From positions 1-35,109 of the forward strand of contig CALSPN010000052.1 of the NCBI GenBank assembly GCA_943788245.1: a DNA stretch of 35,109 bases. Reading direction: 5' to 3'. This stretch comes from an uncultured Verrucomicrobiae bacterium (lineage in GTDB: Bacteria; Verrucomicrobiota; Verrucomicrobiia; Limisphaerales; AAA164-E04). The position numbers and the translations under genes were made by a program. The first letter of the stretch is position 1. Each line of letters begins with the position of its first letter. The notes under the pieces were generated by a model, which was given only the letters and a program-made list of their open reading frames with translations, was not told the DNA's origin and made no database searches. Below are positions 10,047-18,968 of the stretch, one piece after another.

Positions 10047-11879
10047 TCAGTCAGCCGCGCGGGATTTAATGCGCTGTAAAATATCGGTCACGACTTCATC
10101 CCTTGGGCGAACCTGACCTCTTCCCTTACCGTGAACACGCACGGCAACCGCATTGGCTTCCTGTTCTTTTCCGCCCACGACGAGCATCGTGTGAACTTTT
10201 GATTCCTCTGCCCGAAGGATTCTGCCCTGAAGTTTATCATGACTGAATTCCAGTTCGGCACGCACCCCATGTGTGCGCAGTTCAGCCACTAGCTTGTTGG
10301 CATAATCCAGTTGTTCTTCTGTAATCGGCAAGACCCGTATCTGCTCAGGGGCCAGCCACAAGGGAAAATTACCAGCGTAGCGCTCGATCAGGAACGCAAG
10401 AAAACGTTCGTGAGTTCCCAGCGGGGCACGATGAATGCAAAGTGGCGTTTCAAATTGATTGTCTGATGTCCTGTATTGCAGACCGAATTTGGACGGCACT
10501 GCAAAATCAACTTGATTGGTCGCAATCGTAAATTCACGTCCTGAAATGGAATAAACCTGCACATCAATTTTAGGACCATAGAAGGCAGCTTCATTGGGAA
10601 TCTCTTCAAAATCGATTTTCGAATCGACCAACACCTGTCGAACCATGTCTTCGGTCTGTTTCCAGAGTTCGGATTCGTCGACAAATTTCTCCCCAAGGCG
10701 CGCTGGATCATGCGTACTGAACCGCATTTTATATTTCTCAAAACCAAAGATCTTGAAATATTTCAGATACATTTCGTTCACCGCACGGAACTCGTCAGCA
10801 AACTGCTCTGAAGTGCAATAAATGTGCGCATCATTCATCTGCATCGACCGCACTCGCATCAGCCCCATAAGTTCGCCTGATTGTTCATACCGATAACAAG
10901 TACCGTATTCAGCAAGACGCAAAGGAAGTTCTCGGTAACTGCGCGGTGCCGCAGCGAAAATTTTATGATGATGCGGGCAATTCATCGCCTTCAGGTAGTA
11001 TCTCTCCTTGACCTGGCCCTTCTCCTCTCCTTCTCCATCCTCCGACAATTCCATGGGCGGAAACATGCTCTCCGCGTAGTATGGGAGATGGCCCGAAGTA
11101 CGATACATGGATTCTTTGGCAAGATGAGGAGTCCTTACCCGCTGGTATCCCGCCTCGAATTCGGTTTCCTTTGCGAGCTTTTCCAATTCTTCGATCAGTA
11201 TGGAACCCTTGGGCATCCAAAGTGGTAGACCTGGCCCCACATCGTCATCGAACGTGAATAACTGCATGGCCTTACCAATGCGACGGTGGTCTCTCTTGCG
11301 TGCTTCTTCCTGAGCTTCCAACCATTCGCTCAGCTTGGTTTTATTGGGAAAGGCTGTGCCGTAAATACGCTGCAGCTGTGGGTTCTTCTCGTTACCTCGA
11401 TAATAGGTTGCCGCAACACGCAGGAGCTTGTAAGCCTTGACATTGCCCGTGCGCATGACGTGCGGACCAGCACAGAGATCGATAAATTCACCATTCTGAT
11501 AAAAGGTGATTTCTTCACCTTCAGGAATATCCCCAAGCCGTTCTACCTTGAAAGACTGCCCCTGTTCCTGGAAAAACTGTATAGCCTCGTCGCGAGATTT
11601 GGTTTGGCGCTCGAACACCTGGTTCTCTTTGACCACTTTTTTCATCTCCGCCTCGATGGTTTCGAAATCGTCAGGACTGAACCTGTGCCCCTCGAGATCG
11701 AAGTCATAATAAAATCCCTCATCCGTCGGAGGCCCGATGTCGAGCTTTGCCTCTGGCCAAAGGCGTGACACGGCGGTTGCCATGATGTGCGCACATGAAT
11801 GACGCAATCTTTGCAGATCTGTCATTTGGTGACGCTCTTCAAGCGTCTTGCGGTGGACGGGCTGTTTCGCTTCTTCCAT
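10047..11879 (-). CDS. thrS: Threonyl-tRNA synthetase lacking the TGS domain
   Basis: Charges tRNA-Thr in the cytoplasm. The 610-aa protein begins directly with the editing domain: H-S-C-A-H at residues 27-31 and the C-A-G-P-H motif at 136-140. The class II core follows with 'KAMNCPHHHKIF' (Zn-ligand Cys), 'CYRYEQSGELMGLMRVRSMQ' (motif 2), 'NDAHIYC' (Zn-ligand His) and 'HRAPLGTHERFLAFLIE' (motif 3). The anticodon-binding domain runs from about 'LAPEQIRVLPI' to the end. The usual N-terminal TGS domain of about 60 aa is missing. Only 70 bp separate the start from thrH, so there is no room for it in another frame. The gene is intact, in the same direction as thrH upstream and the sialidase-like gene downstream. 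Confidence 0.96.
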   Translation of the reverse strand: MEEAKQPVHRKTLEERHQMTDLQRLRHSCAHIMATAVSRLWPEAKLDIGPPTDEGFYYDFDLEGHRFSPDDFETIEAEMKKVVKENQVFERQTKSRDEAIQFFQEQGQSFKVERLGDIPEGEEITFYQNGEFIDLCAGPHVMRTGNVKAYKLLRVAATYYRGNEKNPQLQRIYGTAFPNKTKLSEWLEAQEEARKRDHRRIGKAMQLFTFDDDVGPGLPLWMPKGSILIEELEKLAKETEFEAGYQRVRTPHLAKESMYRTSGHLPYYAESMFPPMELSEDGEGEEKGQVKERYYLKAMNCPHHHKIFAAAPRSYRELPLRLAEYGTCYRYEQSGELMGLMRVRSMQMNDAHIYCTSEQFADEFRAVNEMYLKYFKIFGFEKYKMRFSTHDPARLGEKFVDESELWKQTEDMVRQVLVDSKIDFEEIPNEAAFYGPKIDVQVYSISGREFTIATNQVDFAVPSKFGLQYRTSDNQFETPLCIHRAPLGTHERFLAFLIERYAGNFPLWLAPEQIRVLPITEEQLDYANKLVAELRTHGVRAELEFSHDKLQGRILRAEESKVHTMLVVGGKEQEANAVAVRVHGKGRGQVRPRDEVVTDILQRIKSRAAD

Positions 11880-11949
11880 GTTAGAGTGACTGTTGTATTA
11901 AGAGCAGGTTGAAAGTTTTTTTACTATTAAAGAGGATAAGATTATTTGC

Positions 11950-12555
11950 TTATTGAAGCAATCCGCAGATTTTCTGCATTAAATCATCATAACCGTCAAA
12001 AGCAGGGAACTGGGTGAACTCAGATTTCACGTTGTCAGGCGCCCTGAAAAGGATCCCATGATCCGCTTCCTCAAGCATTGTAGTATCATTATACGAATCC
12101 CCTGCAGCGATGATGTGATAATTCAATGATTTGAACGCAGCTACTGATTTTTTTTTCTGATCCGGTTGGCGGAGGCAATAATTCGTAATGAGGTCGTCCT
12201 TCACTTCCAGGCGGTGACAGAAGATAGTGGGCCAACCCAGTTGCCGCATCAAAGGTTGAGCAAATTCCTCGAATGTATCCGAGAGGATGATCACTTGTGT
12301 CTTTTCTCTCAATGCATCAAGAAATACGCGAGCGCCGGGCAATGGCTCGAGAGTACCGATGACCTCTTGAATCATGGAAAGCGTCAGACCATTCTCAGTC
12401 AGAAGCTTTAAACGTCCTGTCATCAATTCATCGTAATCAGGAATATCACGCGTTGTTTTCTTGAGCCCCTCAATTCCGGTTTTTTCAGCAAACGCGATCC
12501 ATACTTCAGGAACCAACACTCCTTCCAGATCCAAAGTCACTAAGTTTTGTGCCAT
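11950..12555 (-). CDS. thrH: ThrH-type phosphoserine phosphatase/homoserine kinase (HAD family)
   Basis: A 201-aa HAD-superfamily phosphotransferase. In Pseudomonas ThrH dephosphorylates phosphoserine and can transfer phosphate to homoserine. The start 'MAQNLVTLDLEGVLVPEVW' has the ThrH-type motif I D-x-E-G (Asp9, Glu11) in place of the usual D-x-D. 'AEKTGIEGLKKTTRDIPDYD' is a family hallmark. Motif II is 'VIILSDTFEEF', and motif III is 'AAGDSYNDTTML'. An upstream in-frame ATG at 12567 would add four residues; I prefer the internal one because the family starts there. It lies 16 bp after the aminopeptidase stop and 70 bp before thrS, so the three are probably co-transcribed. Proximity to thrS suggests a threonine/serine theme but is not proof. 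Confidence 0.87.
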   Translation of the reverse strand: MAQNLVTLDLEGVLVPEVWIAFAEKTGIEGLKKTTRDIPDYDELMTGRLKLLTENGLTLSMIQEVIGTLEPLPGARVFLDALREKTQVIILSDTFEEFAQPLMRQLGWPTIFCHRLEVKDDLITNYCLRQPDQKKKSVAAFKSLNYHIIAAGDSYNDTTMLEEADHGILFRAPDNVKSEFTQFPAFDGYDDLMQKICGLLQ

Positions 12556-12571
12556 AGCTGATCCCATTCCT

Positions 12572-13681
12572 TCAGGTGAGATTCTCTGGATTCAACTTCT
12601 GCAGGCTTTTCGGAATGAAAAGGCCATCTTTCCGAATGAGCTTCCCATCAAACCAGACTTCGCCTCCTCCCCACTCTGGACGTTGGATCAGGACCATGTC
12701 CCAGTGGACAGCCGATTTATTACCGTTACCGCAATCCTCGTATGCTTGCCCAGGAGTAAAATGCAGTGAACCGGCTATCTTTTCATCGAAGAGAATGTCA
12801 TTCATCGGATTCAAAATTTTCGGATTCAAACCAAGGCTGAACTCACCAATGTAACGGGCGCCCGGATCGGTATCAAAGATTTCATTAAGACGCTTGGAGT
12901 CGTTGGCTGTCGCATCCACGATTTTGCCATCCTTCAGTTCTAGCCGCACATTTTCAAATCGTGAACCTGCGTAAACAGTCGGCGTGTTGTATTGGATCAC
13001 ACCGTTGACTGAATTTTTAATAGGGCATGAAAACACTTCACCATCAGGAACATTTCGATCGCCTTTGCACGCACGCGCCCCGATCCCTTTGATACTGAAC
13101 GTTAAATCCGTGCCGGGGCCTTTCAAATGAACCTGGTCGGTTTTGGCCATGAGTTTTTCGAGAGGTCCCATGGCTTTTCCAAATTTGCGATAATCCAAGG
13201 TACAAACATCGAAGTAGAAATCCTCGAAAGCTTCGGTGCTCATATTCGCAGCCTGAGCCATACTTGGAGTAGGCCAGCGCAGGACGCACCATCGTGTTTT
13301 GTTGACCCGGTAATTCAAGACGGGACGCATTTTACGAGAATAAAGGGACATCTGCTGGCTCGGAACATCCGAATTTTCACTTGTATTGGCGGCTCCACGG
13401 ATAGCGATGTAACTTTGCACTTTCTTCATGCGCGCCATTTCCAGATCGCGAACGATGCCTGCCTGCTTCTCAGTCATCCCTTGCAGAAGTTCACGCGTCA
13501 CACGCGTATGCCTTGTCTCTATCAAAGGGATAGCACCCGCATCACGCACGGTGCGCGCTAGTACCACCGTAAATTCATCAGGGACATCAATCATGTCCAG
13601 AAGCACGGTCTCATCTTTTTTGATGTCGGTGGAATATCGCACCAACAATTCCGCTAAATCTCGATATCGGGGATCGGTCAT
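12572..13681 (-). CDS. M29 family aminopeptidase (AmpS/aminopeptidase T-like)
   Basis: A 369-aa thermophilic-metalloprotease-family (M29) aminopeptidase, cytoplasmic, releasing N-terminal residues with a two-metal site. Family residues visible are Glu in 'VPDGEVFSCP', Glu in 'ARYIGEFSLGLNP', and the C-terminal 'GSLHFTPGQAYEDCG' with 'KSAVHWDMVLIQRPE', which supplies the His, His and Asp ligands. The start at 13681 ('MTDPRYRDLAELLVRYS') matches family N-termini. The frame stays open upstream to 13810, but the added residues look non-coding. This is the first gene of the minus-strand group with thrH and thrS. I cannot place its promoter with confidence. Confidence 0.88.
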   Translation of the reverse strand: MTDPRYRDLAELLVRYSTDIKKDETVLLDMIDVPDEFTVVLARTVRDAGAIPLIETRHTRVTRELLQGMTEKQAGIVRDLEMARMKKVQSYIAIRGAANTSENSDVPSQQMSLYSRKMRPVLNYRVNKTRWCVLRWPTPSMAQAANMSTEAFEDFYFDVCTLDYRKFGKAMGPLEKLMAKTDQVHLKGPGTDLTFSIKGIGARACKGDRNVPDGEVFSCPIKNSVNGVIQYNTPTVYAGSRFENVRLELKDGKIVDATANDSKRLNEIFDTDPGARYIGEFSLGLNPKILNPMNDILFDEKIAGSLHFTPGQAYEDCGNGNKSAVHWDMVLIQRPEWGGGEVWFDGKLIRKDGLFIPKSLQKLNPENLT

Positions 13682-14151
13682 ATAATAATAATTGCAAAAA
13701 GACAGCTTAGAGTCATTTTGCCTGCCGGGTCTAGTCCGGAAATTAGTCGTTTGATAACGTGACCAGGGATGAAAAGATAAACAGAAGATAATCCGACACC
13801 CAATCATCATGCATTTTCTTGAAAAGAATTAGACGCGCCAGATACCAATCACGGAAATTCGACCACAAGGAACAAATATAATTTTCCAAAAGGATACTCT
13901 TGAACGCCCCGGTTGATTGATTGATGAATACAGATTTGAGTTAAATTAACCTTTTTAGGCAGCAAATGGTCAAACATTTTCAATGAAAATACAGGTCAAA
14001 GGATATGCGGTAATTTTCTAGCCACCCGCTTGACAAGCCATTGCGAATTGGTATGCTTCCCCGCTCGATTTTTGGCGAGTTACGCCGGAAATTTATTGAA
14101 GCCGAATGACTTATATTCGGAGAAGCTTTATTTTGACTCAGAACTATTTGT
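13682..14151. other. Intergenic region upstream of the rpmH cluster
   Basis: 470 bp between the divergent aminopeptidase and rpmH genes, AT-rich in the middle. It holds the rpmH promoter candidate listed separately, and a small CTCG-8 nt-CGAG hairpin near 14064-14079. In many bacteria dnaA and the origin lie next to rpmH; I looked for DnaA boxes (TTATCCACA-like) and saw no cluster, so I do not call an origin. Confidence 0.5.
14030..14057 (+). promoter_or_regulatory. Candidate sigma70-type promoter of rpmH-rnpA-yidD-yidC-jag
   Basis: A perfect -35 TTGACA (14030-14035) is followed after 16 bp by TATGCT (14052-14057), about 95 bp before the rpmH start. It faces the conserved cluster and is the best promoter-like pair in the region. 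Confidence 0.55.
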
Positions 14152-14289
14152 ATGAAAAGAACTTATCAGCCATCAAAAATTCGTAGGAAACGCCAGCACG
14201 GTTTTCTGAGCCGGATGCGCACCAAGAGTGGCCGCGGCATCTTGAAAGCACGTCGTCAGGTAGGCCGCAAGCGCCTCACTCCGTGTTAA
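14152..14289 (+). CDS. rpmH: 50S ribosomal protein L34
   Basis: A 45-aa, very basic protein of the large ribosomal subunit. The sequence begins '[20 protein letters not shown]' and continues with the L34 core '[15 protein letters not shown]' and 'GRKRLTPC'. Length and composition are typical. It heads the conserved rpmH-rnpA-yidD-yidC-jag order. The rnpA frame follows immediately in the same frame after the TAA at 14287-14289. Confidence 0.97.
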   Translation: MKRTYQPSKIRRKRQHGFLSRMRTKSGRGILKARRQVGRKRLTPC

Positions 14290-14319
14290 TTATCTCTGGA
14301 TGGCAACTCGAAGCCACGC

Positions 14320-14697
14320 ATTCTGAATCCTCCTACAAAGAAACGGTTTGGCAAGCATCAAAGAATTCGGTATTCCGCCGAGTTCCGACGTGTGAGGGAA
14401 AAAGGCCAAAGGTGGGTACAGGGATGCCTGATCGCGAACTGGTTGGAAGTAACCGACAGGCCACACTCAAGGCTTGGGGTCATCACCAGCCGGAAAATCG
14501 GTAAAGCGCATGTTCGCAACCGAGCGAGGCGATTGATGAGAGAATCTTATCGCAACATTCAACACCAGTGTGTCCAACCCATGGACCTGATACTTGTCGC
14601 TCGAAAATCTATTGCGAACAAAAGCCAGCAGGAAGTGGAAGCGGACCTGTGCGCCATCATGAAAAGGCGTGGTTTACTTGAATCCTGTGAAGGCTGA
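14320..14697 (+). CDS. rnpA: Ribonuclease P protein component (start uncertain)
   Basis: Protein cofactor of RNase P, which matures tRNA 5' ends. Family features are '[20 protein letters not shown]' (the basic N-terminal region), '[20 protein letters not shown]' with the RNR signature, and '[11 protein letters not shown]'. The homologous region begins well before the first in-frame GTG at 14392, but the frame between the rpmH stop and there holds no ATG, GTG or TTG. Possible starts are ATT at 14320 (used here, giving 125 aa) or CTG at 14296 or 14323. An ATG at 14300 lies in frame 2 and would need one missing or two extra bases to join this frame. The end overlaps yidD (TGATG). Confidence 0.88.
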   Translation: MLNPPTKKRFGKHQRIRYSAEFRRVREKGQRWVQGCLIANWLEVTDRPHSRLGVITSRKIGKAHVRNRARRLMRESYRNIQHQCVQPMDLILVARKSIANKSQQEVEADLCAIMKRRGLLESCEG

Positions 14698-14993
14698 TGA
14701 AATGGTTGAGAGACATCACCTGCATACCGATACGCTTATATCAGTGGACCCTTTCCCCTATGAAGACCGCTTTGATGGGGCCAAATGCGGGCTGTCGGTT
14801 TCAGCCTTCTTGCTCGAATTACGCAATACAAGCAATTCAGGATCATGGAATCAGAAAAGGAGCCATCCTTGCGATCAAGCGCATACTGCGTTGTCATCCA
14901 TGGGGCGGCGAAGGCTGGGACCCTGTCCCAACCCTGAAAGATTTCAAGCCAAGACAGAATCCAGAGCGAAACGACCAAGCATTGAACCCTTGA
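14697..14993 (+). CDS. yidD: Membrane protein insertion efficiency factor YidD
   Basis: A 98-aa YidD protein that assists YidC in inserting inner-membrane proteins. The signature is clear: '[20 protein letters not shown]' followed by '[17 protein letters not shown]'. An N-terminal amphipathic stretch ('[20 protein letters not shown]') matches the membrane-associated helix of the family. The start codon overlaps the rnpA stop by one base (TGATG), which points to translational coupling. yidC starts 71 bp downstream. Confidence 0.95.
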   Translation: MKWLRDITCIPIRLYQWTLSPMKTALMGPNAGCRFQPSCSNYAIQAIQDHGIRKGAILAIKRILRCHPWGGEGWDPVPTLKDFKPRQNPERNDQALNP

Positions 14994-15064
14994 CCTGCTG
15001 ATATTTACAAGTATCTGGAATTAAAACTTAATGATCTCCAATTTTATCGCAAAAAACTTCAATT

Positions 15065-16956
15065 ATGGATCGTAAATCCATTGTCATCCTCGTTTTCTCA
15101 ATTATCGGGCTGATCGCCTGGTTCCCATTGGTGAATAAATACTATCCCCCTCAGGAGCAGTCTAGAAATGTAGCTGAGAATCAGGATGGTGCAGTAATTA
15201 CTGACCAAGGAAATACCGCGCAAGCAGAGGAAACTATCCTCCAGTCCTCCGAAACAGCCCCTGCCGTCACAAGAACTCCTGCAGTAGCCATTTCTACACC
15301 CCAAGAATCTGCGACGGTTCCTGAGAATGAAAGCTTGCTGATTTGGGAGAATGATAATTTGGCTTACGAGTTCACCTCTGCGGGAGGAGGGATAAAAACG
15401 GTAATACTGAAAAAATATCAGGAAACCACAAAGTGCAGTGATGAGGAATCTGAAGAGACCACGGAAACAGACCATGTCAGATTAAATGTGAATGTTCCGA
15501 CTCCCGCGCTGAACCTATTTTTTGGAAAACTGGATAACGGATTTCTACCTTACACGCTCAGACAGGAAGGTGACGACGAAATTCAGGCAGAATACCTGGG
15601 GCCTGACGGCATTCGAGTGCTGAAGACCTTTCAACCGGGCACTAATTATGTGATTGAGGCCAAAATCACAATCGAAAACACCAGCTACGAGCCTAAGGTC
15701 ATTCCTGAGCATTACCTCGTAACGGGAACAGCAACCCCAACCAAACCCACTGATACCGGCATGTACATGGGCATGCGCTACCACAACGGAGAGGGTGTTG
15801 AAGAGATCAAAGAGAGCTGGTTTGCAAACCGCACCTTGGGATGCTTCCCGGGCACACCCAGAACAGTCTATCCTTCTGAACCGGGAATGGTTCGATGGAC
15901 TGCCGTTGAGAATCAATTCTTTGCCATGCTTGCCATCCCTGAAGAGCCAGCACCAGGATTAGTAACACAGCAAATCAACCTTGCTCCACCGACCCAGGAA
16001 ATCCTGAAAGCATTCCCCAAAGCAAATATGGCCCCGAAAGGGTATCAAAACAGCCTGAGTTATCCAGCCCAAGAACTGGAACCCGGAGACACCATCGAAC
16101 GCAGTTTTAAGTTTTTCACAGGTCCCAAGGAATACCAAACGTTAACCAAGCTGAGTCAACGGACGGGTGAAGAAGTCGACTCTGTCATGGGATTCGACGG
16201 TTTTTTTTGGTTTCTTCGCGACAAGCGCTGCTGCGTTCGATGAATGGACTCCATGGCTTTGGTTTGAGTTATGGTCTGTCCATCGTGATGATTACCGTCA
16301 TCGTCAAGCTTCTTTTCTGGCCGCTGACTCAGGCAAGTACCCGTTCCATGAAGCGCATGTCTGCACTTCAGCCACAAATGCAGGCCCTGCGGGAGAAATA
16401 CAAGGAAGACCCTCAAAAAATGAACCGCAAACTCATGGAGTTCATGCGGGAAAAAAAGTGCAGTCCTCTCGGTGGCTGTTTACCCATTTTATTGCAGTTA
16501 CCGGTATTTTTCGGCTTTTACACCATGCTACAGAGTGCCATCGAATTGAGAGGTGCAAGCTTTCTCTGGACATGTGATCTATCACAACCCGATACATTGT
16601 TCATGATCCCCATGTTGGGCATCCCGTTCAATCTATGGCCAATACTGATGGGAGCGGCTCAACTTTGGCAGACAAGCATGACGCCTGCTTCACCGGGCAT
16701 GGATCCAGCTCAACAAAAGATCATGAAGTACATGCCGCTGATGTTTGTCTTCATCCTTTACAACTTTTCCGCAGGTCTCGCGCTTTACTGGACTGTACAA
16801 AACCTATTATCCATTGTTCAGATGAAGCTCATCAAAAACGAGCCAATAGGCCCCAAGGCCAATGCAGGTGCAGCTTCGGCCAAGCCACTGCCTCGCCCCG
16901 GTGATGGCCCCGATTGGGGTCAATCCTACCGAAAATCCAAAAAGAAAAAAAAGTAA
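15065..16956 (+). CDS. yidC: Membrane protein insertase YidC/Oxa1 (two frame breaks)
   Basis: Inserts proteins into the inner membrane. The N-terminal membrane segment is 'SIVILVFSIIGLIAWFPLV' (about residues 5-23), followed by a large periplasmic domain to about residue 370 ('DNLAYEFTSAGGGIKTVILK'). The C-terminal Oxa1 core contains 'GLSYGLSIVMITVIVKLLFW', 'KCSPLGGCLPILLQLPVFFG' and 'KYMPLMFVFILYNFSAGLAL', and the tail is lysine-rich. The frame moves from 2 to 3 in a T8 run (16201-16208) and from 3 to 1 near 16223 (ACAAGCG). Removing one T and one A restores 'GFDGFFGFFATALLRSMNGL' and gives exactly 630 codons (629 aa), normal for a Gram-negative YidC. Two breaks in an essential gene argue for sequence error. 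Confidence 0.95.
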
Positions 16957-16988
16957 CACACATTGTCACTAACCATTCCGTTTAGCTT

Positions 16989-17438
16989 ATGAACGCAAAA
17001 CCCAAAGAAACACTTGAAAGTCTTTTGAGCACCCTTGGTTTCCCTTCCACGGTGATCGAGACAGCCATGGATGACGGCATATTTCTTGAAATTCAGACTG
17101 AAGATTCCGGCCGATTAATAGGTCGCCAAGGACAAACGCTCAGTCAGTTGCAATACGTCGTTAATCGTCTTTTATTCAAGCAGGACCGCAACGTCCCCAA
17201 GATCACACTGGACGTTGGAAACTATCGATTGAAATCCAGAGATTCTCTGGTTGAAAAAACTCAGACCGCAGCAGACAAGGTAAGGCGCTGGGGTGATGTG
17301 GTTGAACTGGAGCCTATGAATGCCTATGAGCGACGCATCGTGCACCATACATTGAAAGATGATCCAGCTATTGAGACACACAGCGTAGAAGTGGAAGGTA
17401 CTCGTAAGAAAGCCATCCTGCTTCGACCAAAACATTAA
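16989..17438 (+). CDS. jag: KH-R3H RNA-binding protein Jag/KhpB (no N-terminal Jag domain)
   Basis: A 149-aa predicted RNA-binding protein. The KH domain carries 'DSGRLIGRQGQTLSQLQYVV' (GxxG-type loop G-R-Q-G), and the R3H domain carries 'AYERRIVHHTLKDDPAIETH' with the Arg-x3-His spacing. The order rpmH-rnpA-yidD-yidC-jag is conserved and supports the assignment. The N-terminal Jag_N domain found in Firmicutes KhpB is absent; the protein starts about 40 residues before the KH core. It starts 32 bp after yidC and is followed by a strong terminator. Confidence 0.9.
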   Translation: MNAKPKETLESLLSTLGFPSTVIETAMDDGIFLEIQTEDSGRLIGRQGQTLSQLQYVVNRLLFKQDRNVPKITLDVGNYRLKSRDSLVEKTQTAADKVRRWGDVVELEPMNAYERRIVHHTLKDDPAIETHSVEVEGTRKKAILLRPKH

Positions 17439-17448
17439 CGATTCTGGC

Positions 17449-17484
17449 AAGAACCCCCCTCCCAATAGGAGGGGGGTTCTTTTT
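17449..17484 (+). terminator. Rho-independent terminator after jag
   Basis: A perfect 14-bp stem (AAGAACCCCCCTCC / GGAGGGGGGTTCTT) encloses the 5-nt loop CAATA and runs into a T5 tract. It ends the rpmH-rnpA-yidD-yidC-jag transcript. Confidence 0.93.
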
Positions 17485-17677
17485 GTACCGACATCCATTG
17501 AGGGTGCATGAAAGTTGTGTTTTACATCAAAGATCTACTTGGAAAATCCCAGCCTTGATCACCTCTCAATTTTTAAATTATTTTCACTGGAAACACATGA
17601 CACAATGAGGACAAGCTACACTCCATAAAATTTAAAACTGTTTTACATTCAGTAACCAATATCTCAACGAAAATGCT

Positions 17678-17706
17678 TTGATTTGTAGAGGGAACTTTCA
17701 TAATAG
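17678..17706 (+). promoter_or_regulatory. Candidate promoter of the sugar kinase gene
   Basis: TTGATT (17678-17683), a 17-bp spacer and TAATAG (17701-17706) lie 39 bp before the kinase ATG at 17746. Position and spacing fit a sigma70-type promoter; the rest of the 17485-17745 gap is AT-rich without other features. Confidence 0.45.
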
Positions 17707-17745
17707 GTAGCTCTCGCTTCAACAGCGATTGAGAAAGTTTTTAAT

Positions 17746-18846
17746 ATGTCAGCATTGCAAATCAAATCAGCAGACTCGTGTAAGTATGATCTGGTGTCCC
17801 TTGGGGAAATCATGCTTCGACTGGATCCAGGTGAAGGGCGTGTTCGTAACTCTCGACAATTTGCCGCCTGGGAAGGTGGCGGTGAATACAACGTAGCGCG
17901 AGGATTAAGACGCTGCTTTGGACTGAACACCGGTGTGGTCACCGCTTTTGCGGACAACGATATTGGTCGACTCCTTGAAGATTTCATATTGCAAGGTGGA
18001 GTGGATACCTCATGGATTCAATGGGTTCCCTACGACGGCATCGGAAGAACTGTTCGCAACGGGCTGAACTTTACTGAACGAGGGTTTGGCATTCGCGGCG
18101 CTGTCGGCACGCCTGACCGCGGTCTCACGGCCGCTTCTCAAATGAAGGCGGGTGATATCGACTGGGAAGAACTATTCGGCAAGCAAGGCGTGCGCTGGTT
18201 TCATACCGGCGGGATCTTTGCTGCACTGTCCGAATCCAGTGCAGGTGTGGTAGAAGAAGCCGTCAAAATCGCTCAAAAGCATGGGACAGTTGTTTCCTAT
18301 GACCTCAATTACCGCCCTTCGCTCTGGAAGGCCATTGGCGGACACGCCAAAGCTCAGGAAGTGAATCGCAATATTGCAAAATATGTCGATGTCATGATTG
18401 GCAACGAAGAAGATTTTACAGCCTGCCTGGGATTCGAAGTTGAAGGTGTGGATGAAAATATCTCAACCATCGAAATCGACAGCTTCAAGAACATGATTGA
18501 GCGGGCAGTAAAAGATTTTCCAAATTTCAAGGTGACTGCAACAACATTGAGGGCCGTTCAAACAGCAACCATCAACGACTGGAGCGCCATCTGCTGGGCT
18601 GATGGAGATTTCCATGAATCCAGAAAATACCCTGACCTGGAAATCCTCGATCGCGTCGGTGGAGGCGACAGTTTCGCGTCAGGATTGATCTACGGCTTTC
18701 TGGCAACCGGAGACGCGGCAAAGGCAGTAGATTACGGAGCTGCCCATGGAGCACTTGCCATGACGACTCCCGGAGATACCTCCATGGCCACGACTCAGGA
18801 AGTCGAAAAAGTCATGGGCGGTGGCGGTGCACGTGTTGTGCGTTAA
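17746..18846 (+). CDS. kdgK: PfkB-family sugar kinase, 2-dehydro-3-deoxygluconokinase-like
   Basis: A 366-aa ribokinase-family kinase. The N-terminus 'YDLVSLGEIMLRLDPGEGRV' with 'WEGGGEYNVARGLRRCFGL' matches KDG kinases, which phosphorylate 2-keto-3-deoxygluconate with ATP. 'VSYDLNYRPSLW' is typical of KdgK. The C-terminal PfkB signature is 'LDRVGGGDSFASGLIYGF' with the catalytic base Asp308. KDG comes from uronate (pectin, alginate) or galactonate breakdown, which suits an organism degrading polysaccharides, but no other gene of that pathway is present here. A strong terminator follows, so the gene appears monocistronic. Other PfkB specificities are possible. Confidence 0.82.
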   Translation: MSALQIKSADSCKYDLVSLGEIMLRLDPGEGRVRNSRQFAAWEGGGEYNVARGLRRCFGLNTGVVTAFADNDIGRLLEDFILQGGVDTSWIQWVPYDGIGRTVRNGLNFTERGFGIRGAVGTPDRGLTAASQMKAGDIDWEELFGKQGVRWFHTGGIFAALSESSAGVVEEAVKIAQKHGTVVSYDLNYRPSLWKAIGGHAKAQEVNRNIAKYVDVMIGNEEDFTACLGFEVEGVDENISTIEIDSFKNMIERAVKDFPNFKVTATTLRAVQTATINDWSAICWADGDFHESRKYPDLEILDRVGGGDSFASGLIYGFLATGDAAKAVDYGAAHGALAMTTPGDTSMATTQEVEKVMGGGGARVVR

Positions 18847-18873
18847 ACGGGTCTAAGCTTTTTTATCATATTT

Positions 18874-18912
18874 ACCGATTGAAGGCGTTCGGTCTTCAAT
18901 CGGTTTTTTTTT
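18874..18912 (+). terminator. Rho-independent terminator after the sugar kinase
   Basis: A perfect 11-bp inverted repeat (ACCGATTGAAG / CTTCAATCGGT) with a 9-nt loop (GCGTTCGGT) ends in a T9 run. Confidence 0.92.
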
Positions 18913-18968
18913 AATTTTACGATCATTGACCTTTGGAGATTTAGAATCGTCAAAAAGGAATACCAGGA

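Noticed and set aside
13682..14151. Replication origin next to rpmH
   Set aside because: No dnaA or dnaN gene and no cluster of DnaA boxes is visible; the yidC cluster alone is not enough.
16195..16230. Programmed frameshifting or transcriptional slippage in yidC
   Set aside because: Two separate corrections are needed, one at a non-slippery site, and the same extra-base pattern occurs in five other genes.
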